Assembly (NCBI GenBank): GCA_001942415.1
Contig: MKJX01000174.1
Coordinates: 1-64,000, forward strand
Direction: 5' to 3'
DNA: 64,000 bases
From: Pseudonocardia sp. CNS-139
GTDB taxonomy: Bacteria; Actinomycetota; Actinomycetes; Mycobacteriales; Pseudonocardiaceae
The number at the start of each line of letters is the position of its first letter. The first letter of the stretch is position 1. Under the pieces are notes generated by a model, which was not told where the DNA came from, ran no database searches, and was given only the letters and a program-made list of their open reading frames with translations. Shown here piece by piece: positions 10,948 to 20,114 of the stretch. Made by a program: the position numbers and the translations under genes.

Positions 10948-11055
10948 CCGCCTCGACCCCCCTCGTCGGCATGGCGTGCAGACCCACGGGGACGGTCGTA
11001 CCTCGCCGCGAGGGTGTCTCACGTCACGACACCCGTTGCGGCGACCGGAGCAAGG

Positions 11056-12270
11056 TCAGTTCACCCGTTCGAACACGGCCGCGAGGCCCTGCCCGCCACC
11101 GATGCACATCGTCTCCAGCCCGTATCGGGCGTCCCGGCGCACCATCTCGCGACTGAGCGTCGCGAGGATCCGCCCGCCGGTGGCCCCGACCGGGTGGCCG
11201 AGCGAGATACCGGAGCCGTTGACGTTCAGCCGGTCGAGGTCGTCGGCGGTGAGCTTCCACTCGCGCGTGCAGGCCAGCACCTGCGCGGCGAACGCCTCGT
11301 TCAGCTCGATCAGGTCGACGTCGGCCAGTGCCAGCTCGGCGGCGTCCAGCGCCTTCGCGACGGCCGGCACCGGACCGATGCCCATCGTGGCCGGCGGGAC
11401 GCCGCCGACGCCCCACGACACCAGCCGGACCAGCGGCCGCAGCCCCAGCTCCGCGGCCCGCGCCGGGTGCGTGACCACGCAGATCGCGGCGCCGTCGTTC
11501 TGGCCGCTCGCGTTGCCGGCCGTGACGGTGGCCTCCGGGTCGTCGCGGCCCAGCACCGGGCGCAGCGCCGCCAGCTTCTCGACGGACGTGTCGGCGCGGA
11601 TGTGCTCGTCGGCGTCGACGACCGTGTCTCCCTTCCGGCCCTTCACCGTGACCGGGACGATCTCGTCGGCGAACCGCCCGGCGGCGCGGGCCGCCGCCGC
11701 GCGCAGGTGCGAGCGGACGGCGAGCTCGTCCTGCTCCTCGCGCGGGATCCGGTACTCGCGCCGCACGTTCTCGGCCGTCTCCAGCATCCCGCCGGGCACC
11801 GGGAAGTTGGTCCCGCCCGCCGTGACGCGGCCCCGGGCGAGCGCGTCGTGCAGCAGGACACCGGGCCCGCTCCTCGCCCCCCAGCGCATGGCCGTGGAGT
11901 AGAAGGGCGCGTTCGACATCGACTCCGCGCCGCCCGCCAGCACCACGTCCGAGACGCCGGACCGCACCTGCATCGCCGCGTACAGCACGGCCTGCAGCCC
12001 CGAGCCGCAGCGCCGGTCGACCTGCAACCCGGTGACGCTCACCGGCAGCCCGGCGTCGAGCGCGGCGACCCGGCCGATCGCCGGGGCGTCCATCGTGGGG
12101 TAGCAGTGCCCGAGCACGACGTCGTCGACGGCGTCCGGGGGCAGGCCGGTGCGGTCCATGAGGCCGCGGATCACCGTGGCGGCCAGCTCGTGGGCCGGGA
12201 CGTCGCGCAGCGCGCCCCCGAACCCGCCGACCGGGGTCCGCAGCGGCTCGCAGATCACCGCGTCACGCAT
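11056..12270 (-). CDS. Acetyl-CoA C-acyltransferase (thiolase)
   Basis: Thiolase-superfamily enzyme of 404 residues, intact, cleaving 3-ketoacyl-CoA or condensing acyl-CoAs. The acyl-accepting cysteine is in RRCGSGLQ near residue 88; the C-terminal active-site set includes NEAFAAQV, GHPVGATGGR and CIGGGQG. It starts at ATG 12270, 13 bases after the MaoC-like dehydratase on the same strand, so the two form a beta-oxidation-like pair (hydration then thiolysis). Substrate chain length cannot be told from sequence. Confidence 0.93.
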   Translation of the reverse strand: MRDAVICEPLRTPVGGFGGALRDVPAHELAATVIRGLMDRTGLPPDAVDDVVLGHCYPTMDAPAIGRVAALDAGLPVSVTGLQVDRRCGSGLQAVLYAAMQVRSGVSDVVLAGGAESMSNAPFYSTAMRWGARSGPGVLLHDALARGRVTAGGTNFPVPGGMLETAENVRREYRIPREEQDELAVRSHLRAAAARAAGRFADEIVPVTVKGRKGDTVVDADEHIRADTSVEKLAALRPVLGRDDPEATVTAGNASGQNDGAAICVVTHPARAAELGLRPLVRLVSWGVGGVPPATMGIGPVPAVAKALDAAELALADVDLIELNEAFAAQVLACTREWKLTADDLDRLNVNGSGISLGHPVGATGGRILATLSREMVRRDARYGLETMCIGGGQGLAAVFERVN

Positions 12271-12283
12271 CTGGGCGCTCCTC

Positions 12284-12736
12284 TCACACGTACTGGCGGG
12301 TCAGCCACTCGGCGACGAGCGCCGGGCGTTCGGAGCCCTCGATCTCGACCGTGACCCTGGTGGTCATCTGCACCCCGCCGGCCACGTCGGTGACGTCCAC
12401 CAGCTCGACGTTGCCGCGGACCTTGCTCCCGACCGGCACCGGTGCGGTGAAGCGCACCTTGTTCAGCCCGTAGTTGACGCCCATCGTCGTGCCCTCGACC
12501 TTGTAGGTCTGGCTCACGAGCTTCGGCAGCAGGGCGAGTGTCAGGAAGCCGTGCGCGATCGTCGTGCCGAACGGGCCGCCGGCGGCGCGCTCCGGGTCGA
12601 CGTGGATCCACTGGTGGTCGCCGGTGGCGTCGGCGAACATGTCGATCCGCTCCTGGTCGATCGTGACCCAGTCGCTCGGGCCGAGCGGGCTCCCGACCGC
12701 GGCCCGCAGCTCGTCGACCCCGTTGAAGACGCGCAT
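12284..12736 (-). CDS. MaoC-family dehydratase / (R)-enoyl-CoA hydratase
   Basis: Single hot-dog domain protein of 150 residues. The hydratase 2 motif is visible as FADATGDHQWIHVDPE with GGPFGTTIAHGF, which carries the catalytic Asp and His. ATG 12736 has a GGGAG site upstream, and a CAGGGT element at about 12765-12770 on the minus strand could be the -10. It is cotranscribed with the downstream thiolase. Probably acts on acyl-CoA intermediates in the cytosol. Confidence 0.9.
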   Translation of the reverse strand: MRVFNGVDELRAAVGSPLGPSDWVTIDQERIDMFADATGDHQWIHVDPERAAGGPFGTTIAHGFLTLALLPKLVSQTYKVEGTTMGVNYGLNKVRFTAPVPVGSKVRGNVELVDVTDVAGGVQMTTRVTVEIEGSERPALVAEWLTRQYV

Positions 12737-12815
12737 CGTCGCTCCCGATCTCCCGGCTGGGACCCACCCTGCCACGGCGCTCGACGCGGGCGCGTGTGAA
12801 GTCCACGATGTCCGG

Positions 12816-13589
12816 GTGGACGCGGTCGAGCGGTTCGCCGCCCTCGTGCGGGGCGCCGAGCCGCCGCTCGACCGGGGTGCGCTCGCGATCGCCGCGGGCG
12901 CCGACCCCCGTCTCGACGAGGCACCGTGCTCGCGCGGCTGGACCGGCTCGCCGACGGCGTGGGCTCGCTGGGCGGGCTGGTGCACCGGCTCTTCGTGCAG
13001 GAGGGCTTCGCCGGCAACACCGCCGACTACACCGACCCCCGCAACTCGATGCTCCCGCACGTGCTGACCCGCCGGCTCGGCATCCCGATCACGCTCGCCG
13101 TGGTGACGATCGAGGTCGGCCGCCGGGCCGGGGTGGCGCTGGAGGCGTCGGGATGCCGGGGCACTTCCTCGTGCGGCCGGTCGGCACCCGCCGCCACCTC
13201 GACGTCTTCCACGGCGGCGCCGAGCTGGACATGGCCGGCTGCGAGGCGGTGTTCCGGGCGACGTCCGGCGCGCGGCCGGACATCCGGTTCGGGCCGCACC
13301 TGCTCGCCACCGCGCCCACCCGCTCGATCCTCACCCGGATGCTGGAGAACCTGCGCGCCGTCTACCGCAACCGCCGGCAGCCCGGCGACCTGGAGTGGGT
13401 GCTGCGGATGCGGCTCGCCCTGCCCGGCACCGGCGCGGGCGAGGTGCTGGAGCTCGCGACCGCCCTCGGCGACCAGGGCCGCTGGCTGGACGCGCCCGCC
13501 TGCTGGAGGAGCACGTGGACGCCGCGTCCCCGGCGGCCGCCGACCGCCTCCGCACGGCGGCGAAGGCGCTGCGCGCCCGGCTCAACTGA
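12816..13589 (+). CDS. SirB1-like transglutaminase-family protein
   Basis: SirB1 N-terminal (transglutaminase-like) protein, about 258 residues after correction. Family features are FVQEGFAGNTADYTDPRNS, TRRLGIPITLAVV and GMPGHFLVR with the dependent His, then a helical C-terminal part. The usual catalytic Cys position is not obvious, as in many SirB1 members, so enzymatic activity is doubtful. The GTG at 12816 is the likely start. Three missing bases (near 12926, 13150 and 13497) divide it into four frames. Divergent from the MaoC-thiolase operon. Cellular role unknown. Confidence 0.75.
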
Positions 13590-13662
13590 CGGACGGTAAC
13601 GCCCGGCCTCCGCCCAGCGATCACGATCGCGTGATCAGCGGCCCACCGGGGAGGGCAGGCAG

Positions 13663-14022
13663 ATGCACGTCGCTCGGCTCGCGCTCGGAGTCGCCACTCT
13701 CGTGCTCGCCACGACGGCCGCCACGTGCGGCGGGCCCGTCGCCGGCGGAGCTCCGCCCGGCACCGGCCCGACCACGGAGACGGCGACCGTGACGACGACG
13801 ACCCCCCGGGCCTCGAACCCCGGCACGACGGAGGCGCGCACGACGACGCCGGACTGCGCTCCTGAGGAGATCCCCGGGCTGTGCCCTCAGTCCGGCCCCA
13901 CGGGGACCGAGAGCCCCGAACCCGAGATCCCCGGCGTGAGCCCGGCCCCCACCGTCGTACCCACCACCGACCCGACGGCGACGACGACCAGCACCCCCGC
14001 CCCCACGAGCACTCCGCCGTGA
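13663..14022 (+). CDS. Secreted Thr/Pro-rich protein, possible lipoprotein
   Basis: Unrecognised 119-residue protein. The N-terminus has a signal peptide (MHVARLALGVATLVLATTA) with a cysteine at about residue 23 in an imperfect lipobox (AATC), so it may be a lipoprotein. The rest is a Thr/Pro/Ser-rich, probably disordered and possibly glycosylated stretch, with two further cysteines around DCAPEEIPGLC. GGAGGG precedes ATG 13663 at good spacing. Its stop overlaps the GTG of the next membrane protein (GTGA), so the two are translationally coupled and probably act together at the membrane. Confidence 0.6.
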   Translation: MHVARLALGVATLVLATTAATCGGPVAGGAPPGTGPTTETATVTTTTPRASNPGTTEARTTTPDCAPEEIPGLCPQSGPTGTESPEPEIPGVSPAPTVVPTTDPTATTTSTPAPTSTPP

Positions 14023-14927
14023 CCCGTCCGAACGACGACCGGTTCACGCGGCTCGTCGAGTGGGTCACGGCCGTCGCGGCACCGCTGACCGCGCTCACGG
14101 CCGTCCTGTACTTCTTCGGGTGGACCCGCACCAACGCCCTCTTCCGCCACTTCGGCGTGGACCCCGCGATCCTCGACCTGGACGTCGCGGACCACCTCGC
14201 GCGGGCGGCCGGCCCGGCGTTCGCGCCGGCGGTCGCACTGGTCGCGGGCAGCGCGCTGTACTACGCGCTCGACCGCGCCGCGCCCCACCTCGAACGGCTG
14301 CTGCTGAGCCGCCCGGTCCGCGTCCGCGGCCGGTTGTACGTGCTGCGCGGGCCGTCGGTCCTGCTGTCGTACGCCGGCGTGGTGCTGCTCTGGTGCGGCG
14401 TCCGGATCGCGCTGCAGCTGCCCGACGTGCTCGGCGTCGGCGCGGCCACCGGCATCACCGATCCGATCGCGGGCGCGCTCGCGATCGCCGCGGGCGCGCT
14501 GCTGCTGTCGACGGGCGTGCGGCTGCTCCTGCAGCCACCCGTCCCCGGCCCGGTCACCGCGCGCCGGCTGCCGGTGGTGGCGCGTGTGCTGCTCGTGACG
14601 GCGATCGCGGTGGCCGTGTTCTGGGCGGCGGCGGTCTACTCCCAGCGCACCGGCGAGTCGTACGCGGCCGCGGTGGACGCCAACCCGGCGATCCAGCCCG
14701 CCGTCGTCGTGCAGACGGCCGAGCCGATCGGGCTGTGGTCGGCCACGCCGCCCGACGCGCCGGACAGCCCGGACGGGCGGCTGCGCTACACGTACACCGG
14801 CCTGCGGCTGCTGATCTACGCGAACGACCGCTGGGTGCTGCTCACCGGCGAGCGCAACGCGCAGGGCCGGCTGACCGTCGTGATCCTGCACGACAGCGAC
14901 GACCTCATGGTCCGGCTCAGCGCGTGA
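14019..14927 (+). CDS. Membrane protein of unknown function
   Basis: 302-residue protein with four to five predicted membrane helices: AVAAPLTALTAVLYFFGW near residue 20, a segment around residues 70-90, a third near 115-135, a fourth near 150-170 and a fifth near 190-210. A soluble extracellular C-terminal domain of about 90 residues follows. GTG 14019 overlaps the previous stop. I do not recognise the family. Its 3' end overlaps the convergent epimerase gene by 11 bases. Confidence 0.7.
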   Translation: MTRPNDDRFTRLVEWVTAVAAPLTALTAVLYFFGWTRTNALFRHFGVDPAILDLDVADHLARAAGPAFAPAVALVAGSALYYALDRAAPHLERLLLSRPVRVRGRLYVLRGPSVLLSYAGVVLLWCGVRIALQLPDVLGVGAATGITDPIAGALAIAAGALLLSTGVRLLLQPPVPGPVTARRLPVVARVLLVTAIAVAVFWAAAVYSQRTGESYAAAVDANPAIQPAVVVQTAEPIGLWSATPPDAPDSPDGRLRYTYTGLRLLIYANDRWVLLTGERNAQGRLTVVILHDSDDLMVRLSA

Positions 14928-15836
14928 CCCGGCGGATCCCCCAGCTGCCCGTCCACTCCTCCCCGGGCGCGAGCGTGATCAGGCCGGCGCCGGAGTTCAG
15001 GGCGTCTGGCGGGCAGGTCATCGGCTCGACGGCGACGGCGCGGCCGCGGCCGGGGTGGTCGTCGGGGGTGAACACCTGCACCCAGCCGAAGTCCGGGTCG
15101 GCCCACAGCTCCACGGCCGTGGCCGGGCCGGCCAGCCGGTGCCGCACCACGTCGTCGCCGGGGGCGGGCACGCAGCCGCCGAACGCGTGGTCGAGCTCGC
15201 GGCCGCGCAGCGGCCGCCCGGCGCGGAAGTCGAGGTCGCCGCGCGCGTCCGCGGGCGGGCCGGTGGGCAGGCCGCCGTCGAGCGGGAGCGTGGTGGTGGC
15301 GGCGAGCGTCAGCACGCAGTCGTCGGTGGCGTCCGCGCCGGCCCGCAGGTACGGGTGCGCCCCGACGCCGAACGGCACCGGCGCGTCCCGACGTTGCGCA
15401 CCCGGTGCGTGACGCGCAGCCCGTCCGGCCCCACGCCGTAGCGGACGCTCGTCTCCAGCGGGACCGGCCAGCCCGGCTGCGGCACGACGACGGCGTGCAG
15501 CGTGACGGCGTCGGCGCTCCGCTCGCCCACGCGGTAGAGGCTGTGCCGCAGCAGCCCGTGGATCGCGTTGCCGGCGGGCGGCTCGGTGAGCGCGAGCTGC
15601 TGCGGCGCGCCGTTCCAGGTCCAGGCGCCCTTCGCGGTGCGGTTCGGCCACGGGACCAGCACGTTCCCGGCGCCGCGCGGCGGGCGCTGCATCACGTCGT
15701 ACGTCTCGACGCACGGGCTCCCGCCGACCTCGAAGGCGCGCAGCCCGGCGCCGACCTCCGTGACGACCGCGCGGGCGGCACCGCCGCGGATCTCGAACTG
15801 CTCGCCGGTCGGTGGCATGGGCACGGGCCTGGTCAC
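14917..15836 (-). CDS. Aldose 1-epimerase (galactose mutarotase-like)
   Basis: Interconverts alpha and beta anomers of aldoses; about 306 residues. Family features are PWPNRTAKGAW near residue 60, NAIHGLLR with the active-site His, and FGVGAHPYL with the second His. GTG 15836 is supported by TAGGCT six bases upstream at 15848-15843 (leaderless). One base is missing near 15390 (RVRNVG to APVPFGVG). Divergent from surE; no sugar-utilisation neighbours, so the physiological substrate is unknown. Confidence 0.87.
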
Positions 15837-15842
15837 GGCCGG

Positions 15843-15848
15843 AGCCTA
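15843..15848 (-). promoter_or_regulatory. -10 of the epimerase gene (leaderless)
   Basis: TAGGCT on the minus strand, 6 bases before GTG 15836. Confidence 0.55.
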
Positions 15849-15908
15849 CGTCCGTCACCGGTCCCGTGAGGGTCGTCGCGGGGCCGCCTGGGTGTCGTCC
15901 GGCTCGCC

Positions 15909-15914
15909 TACGGT
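15909..15914 (+). promoter_or_regulatory. -10 of surE (leaderless)
   Basis: TACGGT, 7 bases before GTG 15922. It overlaps another in-frame GTG (15913) and so favours 15922 as the start. Confidence 0.6.
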
Positions 15915-15921
15915 GGTCTCC

Positions 15922-16727
15922 GTGGCTTCCTCGCGACGGCTCCGCGCACTGATCACCAACGACGACGGCATCGACTCACCGGGGCTCGCCGCCCTCGCCG
16001 CGGGCGCGCGCGACGCCGGTTTCGAGGTGGTCGTGGCCGCCCCGCACGTGGACGCGAGCGGCGTGGGCGGCTCGGTCATGTCGGTGCGCGACGGCGACCG
16101 CACGCTGATCCACCGCCGGGAACTGCCGGGCCTGCCCGACGTGCCGGCCTACGCGGTGGAGGGGCACCCAGCCTACATCGTGCACTCGGCCGGGCGCGGC
16201 TGGCTCGACCCGACGCCGGACGTGGTGCTCTCGGGCATCAACCTCGGCGCGAACCTCGGCCACGCGGTGCTGCACTCCGGCACGGTCGGGGCGGCGCTGG
16301 CCGCGTCGATGCACGGCTGGCGGGCACTGGCCGTCTCGCTGGACAGCGGGTGGGTGCCGCCGCCGCACCCGCACTGGGACTCGGTGCTGCACCTCCTGCC
16401 GGACGTGCTCGACATCCTGCTCGCCGGCCCGGACGGCACCGTGCTCTCGCTGAACGTGCCCGACCGGCCGATCGCGGAGATCGGCGAGCTGCGCGAGGCC
16501 CGGCTCTCGACGTTCGGCGCGGTGCAGGTGCGCGTCGACCACCGCAGCGGGGAGCACGGCGAGGCCCTGCACTCGGTCGTCGAGGAGATCTCGGCGCCCG
16601 CCGAGCCGGGCACGGACGCCGCGCTGCTCGCCGCGGGCCACCCGACGCTGACGGAGCTGGTGTCGGTCTCGGACCGCCCGGGCGTGCTGGCCGGCTCCGC
16701 ATCGGGACGGAGAGCCGGACCGGCTAG
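15922..16727 (+). CDS. surE: 5'/3'-nucleotidase SurE
   Basis: Stationary-phase survival phosphatase acting on nucleoside monophosphates; cytosolic, about 268 residues. ITNDDGIDSPG carries the metal-binding Asp pair near residue 15, GVGGSVMS the metal-binding Ser region, and SGINLGANLG the conserved Asn. The start is GTG 15922, set by the -10 at 15909. The open frame runs on to 17016, but its last 100 residues are Arg/Ser-rich and overlap other genes; one missing base near 16700 would end the protein at 16727 (RIGTESRTG), close to normal SurE length. This end is inferred. Confidence 0.88.
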
Positions 16728-16808
16728 CGCGGCCCTCGATCGGGCAGTTTCACCCGGCCGAAACGCGCGTGGCACGACAAGCGGCCCGCGACACGGCAGT
16801 ATCGGACG

Positions 16809-16985
16809 ATGCGCGAACGCGACCCGAGGGCCGAATGGTCCACGCACTTCGCCCGCACGGTGGCCGAGGAGCTCCGCGCCGGCATCCGGGCCGGGATCCT
16901 CACCGTCGGCGAGGCGGAGGAGCTGCTCGCGCGTCTGCGGGTTGTGGTCGACCAGGCCATCGAACGCCACCCGCTGCCCGCGTGA
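16809..16985 (+). CDS. Small hypothetical protein (58 aa)
   Basis: ATG 16809 to TGA 16985 encodes 58 residues, soluble and helical: a charged N-terminus, then EELRAGIRAGILTVGEAEELLARLRVVV. It is not recognised. CAGTAT six bases before the ATG is a weak leaderless -10. It lies between surE and a convergent unknown gene, and its stop is 8 bases from the neighbour's stop. Third-position GC is high and the amino acid composition is sensible, which supports a real gene. Confidence 0.5.
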   Translation: MRERDPRAEWSTHFARTVAEELRAGIRAGILTVGEAEELLARLRVVVDQAIERHPLPA

Positions 16986-16993
16986 GCGGAGCC

Positions 16994-17383
16994 CTAGTGT
17001 TCGTCGGCCCCGGTGAGCGCGTGCTCCAGCCGGTCGGCCGTCTCGACGACGAGCCGGAACGGCCGGTCGAAGCCGTCGAGCGCGATCTCGCCGAGCGGGA
17101 CGGAGTGCCGGAACAACACCAGCCGGTCCTCCGCGACGGCGCCGCCGGCCACCGTCTCACCCGCGAGCGTCAGCAGCTCGGCGAGGTCGATCTTGTCGAT
17201 GCTGCCCACCGGTGACGTGATCTGCGCCCACGGGTGGTCGTCCTCCCCGGTCACCCGGCGGACGGCCACGAGCTGGGTGCGCTCCTCCCCGATGGGGAGG
17301 TTGAACCACAGCTCGTCGTCGCTCTGCCGCATGACCTCGTAGCGCATACGCACGAAGGACACCAGGTCGTCCCAGCCGGCCAC
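16994..17383 (-). CDS. Conserved hypothetical protein (YbjN-like?)
   Basis: 129-residue soluble protein from GTG 17383, which is preceded by AGAGG at 6-nt spacing. It contains ELWFNLPIGEERTQLVAV and HPWAQITSPVG, then FRHSVPLGEIALDGFD, a pattern I associate with small actinobacterial proteins of the YbjN/secretion-chaperone fold; that assignment is tentative. No catalytic motif or membrane helix. The frame is intact. Confidence 0.6.
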   Translation of the reverse strand: MAGWDDLVSFVRMRYEVMRQSDDELWFNLPIGEERTQLVAVRRVTGEDDHPWAQITSPVGSIDKIDLAELLTLAGETVAGGAVAEDRLVLFRHSVPLGEIALDGFDRPFRLVVETADRLEHALTGADEH

Positions 17384-17424
17384 AACGCACCTCTTCTTCT
17401 CGGTCGGAGCGGACGGTACCGCGA

Positions 17425-18882
17425 TCAGCCGATCAGCTGGTCGACCGGAGCCCACTCGTCGGTGAGCACACGTGCGTCGCCCGCGAACGCGCGCGTTCCG
17501 TTGTCGCCCTGCACGGAGTCCGGTTCGCCGCGCGCGGTGGCCCTCAGCCCGAGCGCGGCGACGTCGATGGGGAGATCGGACGCGACGATCACCGCGTTTC
17601 CGCCCCCGCCCGGGGCCAGCTGCTCCGGGCGGGCCATGAGGGCGACGTGCGGGAACCGGTCGGCGAGGGTGGCGGCCTCGGCGGCGAGCAGGTTCCACGG
17701 GTCGTGGTCGATGACGTTCAGCACGAACACACCGTCGTGCCGCAGCACCCGGTGGACGTCGGCGGCGAACTCGGCGGTGGCCAGGTGCCACGGCACCGAG
17801 CGGGCCCCGAACGCGTCACCGACCACGACGTCCGCGGACGCCGGCAGCATGTCCGCGAGCAGGGTGCGGGCGTCGCCGACGCGGACGTCCAGCCCGGGGA
17901 TCCCGTCGACGCCGAGCTCACGCCGGCCCAGGTCGACCACCCCGCGGTCGACCTCCAGCACGGTGGACGTGGAGCCGGGACGGGTGGCGGCGAGCCATCG
18001 CGGCATCGTGAACCCGCCACCGCCGAGGTGCACGGCCTCCAGCGGCACGCCGGCGGGGAAGGCGGTGTCGATCGCGTCGGCGAAGCGCTGGGTGTAGGCG
18101 AACTCCAGGTGCGCCGGGTCGTCGAGGTCGACGGCGGAGTGCCGCAGGTCGTCGAGCACGAGCACGCGCAGCCCGGGCCGTTCGGATCGTCCGGGCTCGG
18201 TCTGCACGCTCGCGCAGTAGTAGACGGTGTCGACGTCGCAGCGGCCCGGCACGAGCACGAGCGCACCCCCGAGCAGCACGGCGGCGACGGCCGTGACCGC
18301 CACCGCGGTCCGGTTGCGGACCAGTGCCGTGATCGCCGCGAGCACCAGGCACGACAGCGCGGTGACGATCAGGATCACGTCCACCGGCAGCAGCGTGACC
18401 AGCACGAACCCGGTGAGGAACACCCCCGCGATGGACCCGATGGTGCTCGCCGAGGACAGCTGCCCGACCACCGCCCCGGAGCCCTCCACGCGGTCGAGCC
18501 GCGACCGGATCACCGCGGGCGTCACCATCGCGAGCGCGGTGACGGACACGAGCGTGGACGCGGCGACGAGCAGCACGGCCGCCAGCGGGCCGGGCCCGAG
18601 CGCCGGGCCGAGCACCCGCACCAGCGGCCGGACGGCCAGCACGCCGAGCCCGCCGATCGCGAGCGCGCCGGCGGCGACCCGCCGCGGCGGCAGCACGTCG
18701 GACCAGCGCCCGCCCAGCGACGCCCCGGCGGCGATGCCGGCCAGCGCCACGCCGATGACGGCGCTCGTCGACTCCAACGTCAGCCCGACGTACGGCGCGA
18801 CGAGGCGGGTCGCCAGCGTCTCCACGACCAGGATCGCGGCACCGCTCACGACCACGACGATCCGGGCGAACAGGGCGTTCAC
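17425..18882 (-). CDS. Membrane-fused spermidine synthase-like protein
   Basis: 485-residue intact protein with two parts. Residues 1 to about 215 hold six to seven membrane helices resembling half of an MFS carrier. Residues about 230-485 are a Rossmann methyltransferase-like spermidine synthase domain with HLGGGGFTMPRWL, VLEVDRGVVDLGR, VRVGDARTLL and VVGDAFG, the last at the position of the aminopropyl-transfer Asp. Such fusions are common in actinobacteria; true polyamine synthase activity is unproven. The start is GTG 18882, with GACACT six bases upstream as a weak leaderless -10. Confidence 0.83.
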   Translation of the reverse strand: MNALFARIVVVVSGAAILVVETLATRLVAPYVGLTLESTSAVIGVALAGIAAGASLGGRWSDVLPPRRVAAGALAIGGLGVLAVRPLVRVLGPALGPGPLAAVLLVAASTLVSVTALAMVTPAVIRSRLDRVEGSGAVVGQLSSASTIGSIAGVFLTGFVLVTLLPVDVILIVTALSCLVLAAITALVRNRTAVAVTAVAAVLLGGALVLVPGRCDVDTVYYCASVQTEPGRSERPGLRVLVLDDLRHSAVDLDDPAHLEFAYTQRFADAIDTAFPAGVPLEAVHLGGGGFTMPRWLAATRPGSTSTVLEVDRGVVDLGRRELGVDGIPGLDVRVGDARTLLADMLPASADVVVGDAFGARSVPWHLATAEFAADVHRVLRHDGVFVLNVIDHDPWNLLAAEAATLADRFPHVALMARPEQLAPGGGGNAVIVASDLPIDVAALGLRATARGEPDSVQGDNGTRAFAGDARVLTDEWAPVDQLIG

Positions 18883-18966
18883 CCCACCAGTGTCCGGGCC
18901 TCGCGCATACCGGGCGTCACCGGGGTGGCCCTCGCGTCACCCTGATGCCGCAACGGGCTGTAGCGC

Positions 18967-20114
18967 TCAGAGGCCCAGCTGGCGGGCGATCAGCATCCGC
19001 TGGACCTCGGAGGTCCCCTCGCCGATCTCCAGGATCTTCGCGTCGCGGTAGAACCGGCCGACGGGGGACTCGTTCATGAAGCCGTAGCCGCCGAAGACCT
19101 GCGTGGCGTCGCGCGAGTTGTCCATCGCCGCGTTGGACGCCACGAGCTTCGCGATGGCGGCCTCCTTCTTGAACGGCTCCCCGCGCAGCATCTTCGCCGC
19201 CGCCGCGTAGTAGGCCAGCCGGGCGGTGTGCGCCCGCGCCTCCATGTCGGCGATCTTGAACTGGATCGCCTGGTAGTGCCCGATCGGGTGACCGAACGCC
19301 TCCCGCTCGCGCGCGTACCGCAGCGACTCGTCCACGCAGCCCTGCGCGAGCCCGACCGACAGCGCCGCGATCGCGACGCGGCCCTCGTCGAGGATCGAGA
19401 GGAACTGGGCGTAGCCGCGCCCGCGCTCGCCCAGCAGGTTCGCGGCCGGCACCCGGCAGTCGTCGAAGAACAGCTCGTGGGTGTCCGAGGCCGCCCAGCC
19501 GACCTTGGAGTACTTCGGCGCCACCCGCAGGCCCAAGGTGCCGGCCGGCAGCACGATCGCCGAGATCTCCTTGCTCCCGTCGGGCCGCGTCCCGGTGATC
19601 GCCGTGACGGTGATGATCGACGTGATGGCGGTGCCGGAGTCGTGATGAACGCCTTCGAGCCGTTGACCACCCACTCGTCGCCGTCGAGGCGGGCGGTGGT
19701 GCGGGTCGCGCCCGCGTCCGAACCGCCGCCGGGCTCGGTGAGCCCGAACGCGCCCAGCCGCTCGCCCGCCGCGAGCGCGGGGAGCCACTCCCGCTTCTGC
19801 TCCGCCGTGCCGAACCGCAGGATCGGCATCGCCCCGAGCGAGACGCCCGCCTCCAGCGTGATCGCCACGGACGAGTCGACGCGGGCCAGCTCCTCCAGCG
19901 CGAGGCAGAGCGCGAAGTAGTCGCCGCCCATCCCGCCGTGCTCCTCCGGGACGGGCAGCCCGAACAGGCCCATCGCGCCCATCCGCGCCACCAGGTCGTA
20001 CGGGAACTCGCCGCGCTCGTAGAGGTCGCCGGCGACGGGCGCGACCTCCTTGCGCGCGAACTCCTCCACGGTGGCGCGCAGCGCCTCGTGCTCCTCGCTC
20101 AGCGTGAGATCCAT
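18967..20114 (-). CDS. fadE19: Acyl-CoA dehydrogenase (FadE19-like, branched-chain)
   Basis: Flavoprotein of about 382 residues oxidising an acyl-CoA at the alpha-beta bond. Features are AFGLTEPGGGSDAG, the FAD-binding QVFGGYGF and LEIGEGTSEVQRMLIA, which holds the usual catalytic Glu position; a second Glu is in LDEGRVAIAALSVG, near the isovaleryl-CoA dehydrogenase base. One base is missing near 19640 (AFITN to SGTAIT). The ATG at 20114 overlaps the accA1 stop (TGATG). Operon context with a biotin-dependent carboxylase suggests isovaleryl-CoA or another branched-chain substrate, in leucine degradation, as in the mycobacterial accD1-accA1-fadE19 locus. Confidence 0.9.

Noticed and set aside
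15922-17016. SurE with a 100-residue Arg/Ser-rich extension
   Set aside because: The extension overlaps another gene and has shadow-frame composition; one missing base near 16700 gives a normal end at 16727.
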